DNA of 34,625 nucleotides from an uncultured bacterium (lineage in GTDB: Bacteria > Muiribacteriota > Ozemobacteria > Ozemobacterales > Ozemobacteraceae). The DNA lies in the NCBI GenBank assembly GCA_900317935.1, contig ONIU01000024.1, forward strand, positions 1-34,625, written 5' to 3'. The position numbers were made by a program, and so were the translations under genes. The notes under the pieces were generated by a model, which worked only from the letters and a program-made list of their open reading frames with translations, made no database searches and was not told where the DNA came from. This document shows, piece by piece, positions 1 to 8,097 of this stretch; within the stretch, counting starts at the first letter, position 1; the number at the start of each line of letters is the position of its first letter.

Positions 1-213
1 GCTCTAATCAAATCTAAATTTGAAGAACTTCAGACAACTGCCCAGAAGATTGGTCAGGTTCTCTATCAACAGCAAGGCGGTGCTGGCGGACAGGGTGAAC
101 CTCATGTTGATCCTCAAGCCTATCAGCAGGCTGCAGGCGCAGGTTCAGAAAGCAGTGCATCAGCCGGCGGCAGTGATGATAATGTAGTAGACGCTGAATT
201 CAAGAAAGCATAA
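1..213 (+). CDS. dnaK: DnaK (Hsp70) chaperone, C-terminal 70 residues
   Basis: This is a partial gene whose start lies before the window. The frame open from base 1 ends in TAA at 211-213. The visible part is the alpha-helical lid end (motif QKIGQVLYQQ), then a Gly/Ala/Gln/Ser-rich flexible linker, then a terminal DDNVVDAEFKKA, which matches the conserved DnaK tail (DDVVDAEFEEV in many species) except that it ends in basic residues. DnaK is the ATP-dependent Hsp70 that folds client proteins with DnaJ and GrpE. dnaJ follows after 127 bases with no terminator between, so the two are probably co-transcribed. Identification rests on the tail motif plus the dnaJ neighbour. Confidence 0.9.
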   Translation, partial: ALIKSKFEELQTTAQKIGQVLYQQQGGAGGQGEPHVDPQAYQQAAGAGSESSASAGGSDDNVVDAEFKKA

Positions 214-216
214 GTT

Positions 217-325
217 AAGATATAAGACCAAATATGGAGATATAAGACGTAAGATTATAAATGAATATGTAAGAGTCCTATCTTAAATCTTATATCTTAT
301 ATCTTCTATCTTATATCTTAAATAA
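217..325. repeat. Heptad repeats in inverted arrangement between dnaK and dnaJ
   Basis: The left half is purine-rich (AAGATATAAGA at 217-227, then AAGAC and GGAGATA words). The right half, 275-320, is a run of seven-base ATCTTAN units. The 11-mer at 217-227 has three exact reverse complements, at 288-298, 295-305 and 309-319, so the intercistronic mRNA can form alternative hairpins. The left half also carries the family core in minus orientation at 224-242 (CTCCA-TATTT-GGTCTT when read on the minus strand). Confidence 0.75.
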
Positions 326-340
326 CGGAGTAAACAAACA

Positions 341-1474
341 ATGGCTGCTAAACGTGATTATTATGAAGTTCTTGGGGTTCCCAAGAATGCCAGCGATGCC
401 GAAATAAAAAAAGCATTTCGCGGTCTTGCTCGTCAGTATCATCCTGACGTAAATAAATCACCAGATGCTGTAGAGAAGTTTAAAGAAGTTAATGAAGCAT
501 ATCAGGTTCTTTCAGATCCGCAAAAGCGTTCTGCATATGATCAGTTTGGTCATGCCGGCATAGACCCCAATGCTTTTGCAGGCGGCGGTGGTTTTGGCGG
601 TGCAGGATTTGGCGGCTTTGGAGATATTTTTGGAGATATTTTCTCAGATTTCTTCGGAGGTGGTTCTTCAAGCCAAAGAAGAAATGGACCTAGACGTGGT
701 GCCGACCTTAGATATGATTTAGACATAACTTTTGAAGAAGCTGTTTTCGGCTGTGAAAAGGAAATAACTGTTCAAAAATCAGTAGCTTGTACAACCTGTG
801 CAGGTTCTGGTGCAGCTCCAGGAAGCAGTCGTAAACAATGTCCTGTTTGTAAAGGACGAGGTTCTGTTTCTATTTCTCAAGGCTTCTTTACAATTCAGCA
901 AACCTGTCATCAGTGTCAGGGCGAAGGTGAAATAATTAATAATCCTTGCGGAACTTGTAAAGGAACTGGGCGTATAAAACAATCTGCTAAGCTGAAAGTT
1001 AAAATACCTGCTGGCGTTGAAACCGGACAAAAACTTAAACTTTCTGGAGAAGGCGAAGTAGGAGAAAAAGGCGGACCAAGCGGCAACCTTTATATCTTTA
1101 TAACAGTTGGCAAACATGATTTCTTTGACAGAGTCGGCGATGATATTATCTGCGAAAAAGATATTACTTTCCCATTAGCTGCTCTTGGTGGAGAAATAGA
1201 AGTTCCAACCCTTAAAGGAGTTGTAAAGATTAAGATTCCTGCAGGAACACAGACAGGTAAAACATTCAGACTTCGTGGTTATGGTGTTAAATCATTTAGA
1301 AACGGTGAAGGCGATCAACTAGTAAAGATTTTTGTCAGAACCCCAACTGATTTAACTGCTAAACAGCGTGAATTGTTAAAACAATTAGCCGAAGAAGATC
1401 CAGAATCAAAAGCAACCGGCATAGGTTCGAGCAAGAGTTTCTTCGATAAAGTTAAACAAGCTCTAGGCGGTTAA
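341..1474 (+). CDS. dnaJ: DnaJ (Hsp40) co-chaperone
   Basis: A complete type I DnaJ of 377 aa, the usual length. The J-domain spans residues 5-70 with the HPD motif at 34-36 that stimulates the DnaK ATPase. A Gly/Phe-rich linker follows (about 77-108), then four zinc-binding CxxCxGxG repeats (CTTCAGSG from C150, [24 protein letters not shown]), then the two beta-barrel substrate-binding domains. It delivers unfolded clients to DnaK. The start is fixed by GGAG at about 327-330 upstream of the ATG. It lies directly behind dnaK and ends at a strong terminator. No CIRCE element is visible in the gap, so control of the operon probably lies upstream of the window. Confidence 0.97.
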   Translation: MAAKRDYYEVLGVPKNASDAEIKKAFRGLARQYHPDVNKSPDAVEKFKEVNEAYQVLSDPQKRSAYDQFGHAGIDPNAFAGGGGFGGAGFGGFGDIFGDIFSDFFGGGSSSQRRNGPRRGADLRYDLDITFEEAVFGCEKEITVQKSVACTTCAGSGAAPGSSRKQCPVCKGRGSVSISQGFFTIQQTCHQCQGEGEIINNPCGTCKGTGRIKQSAKLKVKIPAGVETGQKLKLSGEGEVGEKGGPSGNLYIFITVGKHDFFDRVGDDIICEKDITFPLAALGGEIEVPTLKGVVKIKIPAGTQTGKTFRLRGYGVKSFRNGEGDQLVKIFVRTPTDLTAKQRELLKQLAEEDPESKATGIGSSKSFFDKVKQALGG

Positions 1475-1490
1475 ATTGCTGAACTAACAA

Positions 1491-1528
1491 AAAAAATAAG
1501 CTTGGATAAAAACCAAGCTTATTTTTTT
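1491..1528 (+). terminator. Rho-independent terminator of dnaKJ
   Basis: The arm AAAAAATAAGCTTGG (1491-1505), a 7-base loop and CCAAGCTTATTTTTTT (1513-1528) form a near-perfect stem ending in a T-run. The GCTTGG/CCAAGC core recurs in the gdhA and pheT terminators. Confidence 0.93.
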
Positions 1529-1535
1529 GTCTATC

Positions 1536-1826
1536 TTTTCTTATATCTTAAATTTTAAATTTTAAATCTTATATCTTATATCTTATATCTTAAATCTTAA
1601 ATCTTGTATCTTACAACTTATATCTTATATCTTAAATCTTAAATCTTGTATCTTATAACTTATATCTCCAATTATGGTCTTGCAACTCCATTTTTGGTCT
1701 TAATTCTCAAATCTTAAATCTTAAATCTTGTATCTTATAACTTATATCTCAAATCTTATATCTCCAATTATGGTCTTGCAACTCCATTTTTGGTCTTAAT
1801 TCTCAAATCTTATATCTTAAATCTAA
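1536..1826. repeat. Large heptad-repeat array with a 58-bp perfect duplication
   Basis: Nearly the whole 384-base gap holds seven-base units of the ATCTTAT, ATCTTAA, ATCTTGT and AACTTAT type. A 58-base segment is repeated exactly at 1659-1716 and 1755-1812, 96 bases apart. Each copy holds two cores of the form CTCCA-(5 A/T)-GGTCTT: 1666-1681 and 1686-1701 in the first copy, 1762-1777 and 1782-1797 in the second. No gene fits here. Similar arrays lie in at least eight other gaps of the window. Confidence 0.9.
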
Positions 1827-1838
1827 ATAATTTGTTAT

Positions 1839-1881
1839 AATAAACAAAATAGTTATCTTAAACTATTATGTTTATTTTTTT
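1839..1881 (+). terminator. Terminator-like hairpin before the peptidase gene
   Basis: AATAAACA and ATAGTT (1839-1854) pair with AACTAT and TGTTTATT (1861-1876) around a six-base loop, with a 2x2 internal bulge, followed by a T-run to 1881. It could be a second stop for the dnaKJ transcript or part of the leader of the next gene. TATAAT at 1836-1841 overlaps its left edge and could be a -10 box. Confidence 0.5.
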
Positions 1882-1914
1882 GCCTCTAAAATTCATCTTT
1901 ATTATTGAGGAATT

Positions 1915-3315
1915 ATGAACAAAAAGTCATTACTGCTCACTACAATTATTATATCCTTATTTTTTTTAACTCCTGCTTTTTCTCAAATAAAATTATTTGA
2001 AGATATCTTAGAGCCAAAAGATTCTTTGTTGTTAGAACTTTTCAAAAATTATAGAAAGCCCAATACTCAAGTAGAGAATTTAATAGAAAAATTAAGGGAA
2101 AGAATTCAAAATAATAGAGTATCCAAAGAAGAAAAGATTGACTTAGCAGCTTTTTTACTTAGAAAGGTCATGATAGACCATAAATCAGCCTACGAAGACA
2201 ATGAAAAGCTATTATTAGAAGTATCAGAACTTATTCCAGAAGACTTTTATCTCGAATCTGTTTGGGCAGATTTATTACTATCCAAGTCTGACTATGAAAA
2301 CAGTATTAAACACTATGAATTGGCTTTAAACATACAACCAAACAATGTAAAAACAATGGCTAAATGCGGAATATGTTATTATTATACTTTCAATTATGAA
2401 AAGGCAATAGAGTATTGTGAAGCTTTTCTTGAAAAAAAACCAAATGATTTCGATATATTATATATAGTTGCATTATCCAAATTTGAACTTCATGAATATG
2501 ATGATGCTATTGATTATGCAGAAAAAGCCTTAGAAATTTGTAAAAACCTTATAAAAAAAGAACAATTATTAGAATTAATCCGAAAAGCAAAAGAAGCATC
2601 GTTCTCCAATTCTGATGCAACTCAAGACGAAGACCAGAAATTTATTATCACTTTTGCAGGCAATTCAAAAGATGATTTAGGAGACTTTGCTTTCGACACA
2701 TTAAACAGCATTTATTACGATGTAACGACTTTACTCAATTGTGACCCAAATGTAAAAATAAATGTTATTTTCTTTTTAACAGATGATTATTACAAAGAAA
2801 ATAAAGATTGGTCTGCTGCGTCTGCTTTAGGCATTACAGTCAGAGTTCCACTTGCAACTGGTTACAAAAGCGAAGAATATGTAAAAGGTGTGCTTGCTCA
2901 TGAATTCACTCACACTATAATAAATCTTAAAACACAGAATAGAGCACCTATTTGGGTTCATGAAGGATTAGCTCAATATCAGGAATTTAGAACAGAATTT
3001 GGTTCAGAAGAAAACCTAAGGCCTGACTACGTTTCGATTTATGAAAATGATTTTAAAGAAAATGGTTTCTTCATTCCCTTAGATAAAATTCCTGCTTATA
3101 TGAAAAGCGGGGATCATAAGGATGTTTGTAGAGCCTATATAGCTTCATGGCTTGCTATTAGATGTATGGGTGATTTATATTCTGAATCCAGTTTTGATAC
3201 TCTTCTTACATCTTTAGGAAAAGGGAACAATATCAAGCAGGCAGTTGAAGATGCTACTGGCCAAAGCTATAATGGTTTTCAGGAAGAAATGAAACAATGG
3301 ATAAAGAACCAATAA
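1915..3315 (+). CDS. Secreted TPR protein with gluzincin (peptidase MA-like) zinc-protease domain
   Basis: 466 aa. The N-terminus is a signal peptide (MNKK, hydrophobic stretch, TPAFSQ; cleavage about residue 23), so the product is exported. Residues about 115-212 hold three tetratricopeptide-type repeats (YENSIKHYELALNIQPNN, YEKAIEYCEAFLEKKPND, YDDAIDYAEKALEI), which usually bind partner proteins. The C-terminal half carries HEFTH at 329-333, and HEG with E350 is placed as the third zinc ligand. This HExxH-(about 16)-E arrangement is that of the peptidase MA-like gluzincins. GAGG at 1907-1910 sets the start. It appears to be a single-gene unit between repeat arrays. Family members are often of unknown substrate, so proteolysis is inferred from intact zinc ligands and not from a known role. 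Confidence 0.8.
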   Translation: MNKKSLLLTTIIISLFFLTPAFSQIKLFEDILEPKDSLLLELFKNYRKPNTQVENLIEKLRERIQNNRVSKEEKIDLAAFLLRKVMIDHKSAYEDNEKLLLEVSELIPEDFYLESVWADLLLSKSDYENSIKHYELALNIQPNNVKTMAKCGICYYYTFNYEKAIEYCEAFLEKKPNDFDILYIVALSKFELHEYDDAIDYAEKALEICKNLIKKEQLLELIRKAKEASFSNSDATQDEDQKFIITFAGNSKDDLGDFAFDTLNSIYYDVTTLLNCDPNVKINVIFFLTDDYYKENKDWSAASALGITVRVPLATGYKSEEYVKGVLAHEFTHTIINLKTQNRAPIWVHEGLAQYQEFRTEFGSEENLRPDYVSIYENDFKENGFFIPLDKIPAYMKSGDHKDVCRAYIASWLAIRCMGDLYSESSFDTLLTSLGKGNNIKQAVEDATGQSYNGFQEEMKQWIKNQ

Positions 3316-3334
3316 GACAAGCTTTACTTTGTTT

Positions 3335-3415
3335 GGTTGGTGGTAAGAGGTAAGTTGAAAAGTCTTATATCTACATTTTTTGGCTTAAATCTTACATCTT
3401 TAAAAATCTTTACAA
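3335..3415. repeat. Short heptad-type intergenic repeat
   Basis: A GGTTGGTGGTAAGAGGTAAG stretch at about 3338-3357 (the reverse orientation of the CTTACCA-type units) is followed by ATCTTAT/AATCTTA-type units. The core variant CTACATTTTTTGGCTT lies at about 3371-3386. Confidence 0.65.
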
Positions 3416-3441
3416 AAAGAGTTGAAGTACTCGCAATAAAG

Positions 3442-3479
3442 TGTTAGGGTAATTTTAAACCCTAACATTTTTCTTAGGG
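3442..3479 (+). promoter_or_regulatory. Two mutually exclusive hairpins in the gdhA leader (attenuator-like)
   Basis: TGTTAGGGT (3442-3450) pairs perfectly with ACCCTAACA (3459-3467) and is followed by TTTTT, making a terminator. The same CCCTAA (3460-3465) can pair instead with TTAGGG at 3474-3479. The arrangement TTAGGG / CCCTAA / TTAGGG allows two folds just 50 bases before gdhA. It may simply terminate the upstream gene; no known riboswitch is recognised. Confidence 0.45.
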
Positions 3480-3516
3480 CAAAGAATATAGTAGAGAAAT
3501 GAAAGGAATTGTTTGA

Positions 3517-4860
<1,344 letters not shown>

Positions 4861-4921
4861 TTAACTAGCTATTAGAAGTGAGGAATTAGGAATTATATTT
4901 CTTAATTCAAACTAAGATCAT

Positions 4922-4954
4922 AAAAACTGCTTGGTTTATCCAAGCAGTTTTTTT
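4922..4954 (+). terminator. Rho-independent terminator of gdhA
   Basis: AAACTGCTTGG (4924-4934), loop TTTAT, CCAAGCAGTTT (4940-4950), then a T-run. A perfect 11-base stem. Confidence 0.93.
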
Positions 4955-4974
4955 ATAGTTACTGGTTTATTAAG

Positions 4975-5122
4975 ATACAAGATATAAGACAAAAAATGGA
5001 GATATAGGATTTAAGATTTAAGATTTAAGATATAAATTACTTTGAATCCATCTCTTACCACCAATCACCCACCACCAACCACAATTTGCAATTCCTAATT
5101 CTTAATTCCTAATTCCTAATTC
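4975..5122. repeat. Composite heptad-repeat array
   Basis: The left part, 4975-5035, is in purine orientation (AAGATATAAGAC, TTTAAGA units; core in minus orientation at 4986-5004). The right part, from about 5052, runs as seven-base units: TCTTACC, ACCAATC, ACCCACC, ACCAACC, then CTAATTC, TTAATTC and CTAATTC up to 5122. Different unit sequences follow one another without loss of the seven-base spacing. The gap 4861-5331 holds no gene; besides this array it contains a hairpin, a promoter and a leader. Confidence 0.8.
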
Positions 5123-5158
5123 GCAAAAAAAATTAAGAATTATCTTAATTTTTTTTGC
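5123..5158. terminator. Perfect 16-bp hairpin, possible bidirectional terminator
   Basis: The arms GCAAAAAAAATTAAGA (5123-5138) and TCTTAATTTTTTTTGC (5143-5158) are exact complements around the loop ATTA. The A- and T-runs in the arms could act as a terminator on either strand and would insulate the promoter that begins at 5167. Confidence 0.55.
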
Positions 5159-5166
5159 TATACCTC

Positions 5167-5194
5167 TTGCGCTTTTAGAAAGTATGGTTATAAT
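5167..5194 (+). promoter_or_regulatory. Sigma-70-type promoter for the glycine-zipper protein gene
   Basis: TTGCGC (5167-5172), 16-base spacer, TATAAT (5189-5194, perfect consensus). Transcription would begin near 5201 and give a leader of about 130 bases. Confidence 0.65.
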
Positions 5195-5200
5195 TAAAAT

Positions 5201-5331
5201 CAAAGGGTGAGGGTACACCCTATAAGTATAAAAAAGATTCATAAGCACTTTCGGGTAGGTCTGTGCCTGTGATTCGGGTTTATCGGATGTTTTTTTCGGG
5301 TAAATCATTTAAACAGGAGTCAAAATTATTT
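5201..5331 (+). promoter_or_regulatory. Structured 5' leader with three TTCGGGT repeats
   Basis: The leader contains GGGTG/CACCC complementary arms near 5205-5220, GCAC/GTGC arms around 5246-5267, and the heptamer TTCGGGT at 5250-5256, 5273-5279 and 5295-5301, spaced 23 and 22 bases. AGGAG at 5315-5319 is the ribosome-binding site. I match it to no known riboswitch class. It may stabilise the mRNA or control translation of the downstream protein. Confidence 0.45.
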
Positions 5332-7104
5332 ATGAAGAACAACACTAATAAGTTCATTAGCAAAATGTTGTGTGTAGCTCTTCTCGCAAGCATGGTAGCA
5401 GAAGCTCCACTTATGGCAGCTACTTCTAACCAGATTGCAGTAAATGTAAATGGACAAACAGTTAATGTAACACCAGGTCAGTGGGTAACTGTAAACAATG
5501 GTGGTACTCAGACTAGTTACAATGTTCGTTATATGAATGGCAAAGCTGTAGCTCTTGATATGAAGCAATACACAAGCTTAGTATTAGGTGAAACCGCTGG
5601 TGCAACTGCAGCTAGCAATGTAGCAGCAGCTCAGACTTCTCAGACTGCAGCTCAGGCAACTCAGACTGCAGCTCAGGCAGCTGATGTTTCTGCAGCTACT
5701 TCTGGAGCAAAAACAACTGCTAAATCTGGCAGCTGGATTAAAAACGAACTCGCTGAATACGGCAGCAACATTAAGAACAGCTTCAATTCTGGTAAAGAAA
5801 GTGGTCAAGCTTTCGGAACCAAGACAGTTGATACTGTTAAGAATGGTGCTAGCACTGTAGGTGAAAAAGTTTCTACTGCTGGTAGCAAAGTTGGTGGCGT
5901 TTTCAAGTCAATCGGTAGCAAAATCGGTGGTGCTTTAAAGACCGCTAAAGATAAAGTTACTGGTCTCTTCAAGAAGAGCGATACTACTGCTTCTAATGCA
6001 AAGGGTTCTTCAGAACAGGCTTCTCAGTCTGGCGAAACTTCTCAGCAGAGTTCTCAGAGCTCTCAGTCTTCTGAACAAGCTTCTCAGGTAACTGAACAGG
6101 CTGCTCAGACTGCTCAGACTGCTGAAGGCAATGCAAAAACCGATGTTAACGCTAAGGGCGAAAAACAAGGTTTACTTTCTAAGATTAAAGACAAAGCTGT
6201 TAATGGTTTGAAGTCCGGTTATGAAACTGGTAAAGCCATGACTAAACAGGGCGTTCAGAATGTTAAAGACAGCTTAAAATCTGGTTTCAGCGCAAAGAAT
6301 ATTCTTATGACTGCTGGTATCACTGTAGCTACTGACGTAGCTACTCAGATTATGCGCGGCGAACAGCCCAGCTTGAAGAAAGCTCTCAAGACTGTATGTT
6401 GTGCAGAATTCGCTGGTAGCGTTGTTGGTTCAGTAACTGGTGCTGCTGCTGGTTCATTCTTCACTCCTTTCTTATCTGCTATTCCATGTGTTGGCGGCGC
6501 TCTCTCAGCTCTTGCTCCAGCATTTGGTTCAATCGTTGGTAGTTCAGTAGGTGCTTACCTTGCTGGCGATATCAAGAACGGCAGATTCTCAATCAAGAAT
6601 GCATTTGCAGCTATTGACTGGGCTGGCGTTGTTGGTCAGACTATCGGTTCAGTTGCTGGTTCTGCTCTCGGTTCTTGCTTAGGTCCTGTTGGCACTATCA
6701 TCGGCGGTATCGTTGGTGGTTATGTAGGCAACTGGGCTGCTCAGAAACTTAAATCTTGGTTCGGTGGCAAAGGCCAGAGCTATGGTTCAATCGGTATGCC
6801 AGTTGGCACCACTACTATGGGTTCTGTTGTAGCTAGCGATGTATCAATCGGTTCAGTAGCTGGCACTCCAACTACAGAAATTCCAGTAGCTATGTCTGCT
6901 GAAGTTCCAGTAAGCGAAATCTCAGTATCTCAGGAAACAAAAGGTACTTATAGTTCTGATCTCCAGCTTGCTGAAGCTAAATATCAGGAACTCTACAAGC
7001 TCTATAATGAAATGCTCAGCCAGGGTCGTCAGGAAGACGCTCTCAAGGTTGCTCAGGAAATGAACAGAGCTAAGAGCGAATACGAATCATTGAAAGCTAA
7101 ATAA
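5332..7104 (+). CDS. Secreted Gln/Ser/Ala-rich glycine-zipper protein, function unknown
   Basis: 590 aa from the ATG at 5332, chosen because AGGAG lies at 5315-5319 and the encoded start is a clear signal peptide (MKNNTNKF, hydrophobic core, LMAA; cleavage about residue 29). Order: a beta-rich segment with VNVNGQTVNVTPGQWVTV (about 33-85); a low-complexity linker with three 21-base (7-residue) repeats at 5626-5688; repeated KSIGSKIGGALKTAKDKV-like helices; a Ser/Gln run (about 225-265); a hydrophobic glycine-zipper region (about 356-480) with many GxxxG motifs and four Cys; and a charged coiled coil (about 543-590). Codons are biased like gdhA, suggesting high expression. A surface, membrane-inserting or envelope-associated role is possible. 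I recognise no family. Confidence 0.8.
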   Translation: MKNNTNKFISKMLCVALLASMVAEAPLMAATSNQIAVNVNGQTVNVTPGQWVTVNNGGTQTSYNVRYMNGKAVALDMKQYTSLVLGETAGATAASNVAAAQTSQTAAQATQTAAQAADVSAATSGAKTTAKSGSWIKNELAEYGSNIKNSFNSGKESGQAFGTKTVDTVKNGASTVGEKVSTAGSKVGGVFKSIGSKIGGALKTAKDKVTGLFKKSDTTASNAKGSSEQASQSGETSQQSSQSSQSSEQASQVTEQAAQTAQTAEGNAKTDVNAKGEKQGLLSKIKDKAVNGLKSGYETGKAMTKQGVQNVKDSLKSGFSAKNILMTAGITVATDVATQIMRGEQPSLKKALKTVCCAEFAGSVVGSVTGAAAGSFFTPFLSAIPCVGGALSALAPAFGSIVGSSVGAYLAGDIKNGRFSIKNAFAAIDWAGVVGQTIGSVAGSALGSCLGPVGTIIGGIVGGYVGNWAAQKLKSWFGGKGQSYGSIGMPVGTTTMGSVVASDVSIGSVAGTPTTEIPVAMSAEVPVSEISVSQETKGTYSSDLQLAEAKYQELYKLYNEMLSQGRQEDALKVAQEMNRAKSEYESLKAK

Positions 7105-7130
7105 GACTTTCTTAAAGCATAAATGATATT

Positions 7131-7159
7131 AAACCGCCTCTGATTTCAGAGGCGGTTTT
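7131..7159 (+). terminator. Rho-independent terminator of the glycine-zipper gene
   Basis: AAACCGCCTCTGA (7131-7143), loop TT, TCAGAGGCGGTTT (7146-7158), then T/C. A perfect 13-base GC-rich stem with a short T-tail. Confidence 0.88.
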
Positions 7160-7195
7160 CTTATGCCGAATAAAACTCAATATTACATCATTAAC

Positions 7196-7224
7196 TTGTT
7201 AGTTTACTTATAATATGTTAGAAT
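7196..7224 (+). promoter_or_regulatory. Candidate promoter of the minor-pilin operon
   Basis: TTGTTA (7196-7201), 17-base spacer, TAGAAT (7219-7224), 36 bases before the first gene. A second AT-rich TATAAT at about 7210 overlaps the spacer. Confidence 0.5.
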
Positions 7225-7260
7225 AAAAGATAAACTATGTACTAGTGAAGAGGAAAACAA

Positions 7261-8097
7261 GTGGACAACAAACAGATAACTATAGCAGCGGTATGCGCTA
7301 TGTTAATACTGCTTACACTTGTTTTTGCCTGTTCAAAAGGCTGTGGAAAAAAAGAATCCCCTAGTAAAAGAGTAATGGTTACTCAAGGGAATCCTAAAGA
7401 TAACACAATAATAGAAGAAGATTATGAAGAAAAACCATCATACCAATCTTCTTATAGTAGTGGAGGCGAGAATACATCTTTTTATGTTCAGGAAGATGCA
7501 CAACCACCGGCCTTATTAACAGAAGCAGACATAAAAAGTATCCAGAATAGACGTCAGAAAAGCAGGGAAAAACTCAGTAAAAATGCTGTAGAATGGCTTA
7601 AGAATAAAACAAATGACCCGAGATTTTGCCAGCAGACTATAGAAAAATATAAAATAAAATCTCACCAAGGTTTTGTTAATGGTTCTTATGCATTCATGAA
7701 TAAAGACTACAAAACCGCAATTAAGTTCTTTAACGAAACGATTAAGGATCCTGAAGCTTCAGCAATAACAAAATATTTTGCTCTTCAAAATATGATGAAT
7801 ATTGCTTATGAAACAAAAGATCTTGAATTATATTTTATAGCTGCCCGTATGAATGCTTTAATATGTGCAAAAGAAGACTTGTCAATTCTTGGCATTGAAA
7901 AAAGCACTCATCAGTTAGATTGGGTTGAGAAAGTAGAAAAATCTCTTAAAGCCAGAAATGATCCAAAATATTTTGAAGAATGCGTTAAGATGAAGCTTGA
8001 TTTCTATAAATATGGGATGAAGAGAGAACAAGCAGAAAGAGAAGTAAAAAAAGACATTGAGTTATATTCAAATTTATATAAGGAGCTGATAGAATGA
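7261..8097 (+). CDS. Putative lipoprotein with TPR-like helices, first gene of pilin operon
   Basis: 278 aa from a GTG start preceded by AGAGGA at about 7249-7254. The N-terminus is a hydrophobic helix ending LVFAC, which reads as an imperfect lipobox (Phe in place of the usual small residue), so it is either a lipoprotein or an anchored protein. A disordered acidic and Ser-rich stretch follows, then a helical C-terminal half in which AFMNKDYKTAIKFFNETI looks like one TPR unit. The stop overlaps the next ATG by four bases (ATGA), which points to translational coupling with the pilin-like gene. It may be an accessory or pilotin-like factor for the same apparatus; this is inferred from context only. 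Confidence 0.7.
   Translation: MDNKQITIAAVCAMLILLTLVFACSKGCGKKESPSKRVMVTQGNPKDNTIIEEDYEEKPSYQSSYSSGGENTSFYVQEDAQPPALLTEADIKSIQNRRQKSREKLSKNAVEWLKNKTNDPRFCQQTIEKYKIKSHQGFVNGSYAFMNKDYKTAIKFFNETIKDPEASAITKYFALQNMMNIAYETKDLELYFIAARMNALICAKEDLSILGIEKSTHQLDWVEKVEKSLKARNDPKYFEECVKMKLDFYKYGMKREQAEREVKKDIELYSNLYKELIE

Noticed and set aside
1536..1826. CRISPR array
   Set aside because: The units are seven bases with no unique spacers of regular length, and no cas genes are in the window.
5263..5331. N-terminal extension of the glycine-zipper protein from GTG 5263
   Set aside because: It would bury the ribosome-binding site at 5315 and place 23 non-signal residues before a good signal peptide.
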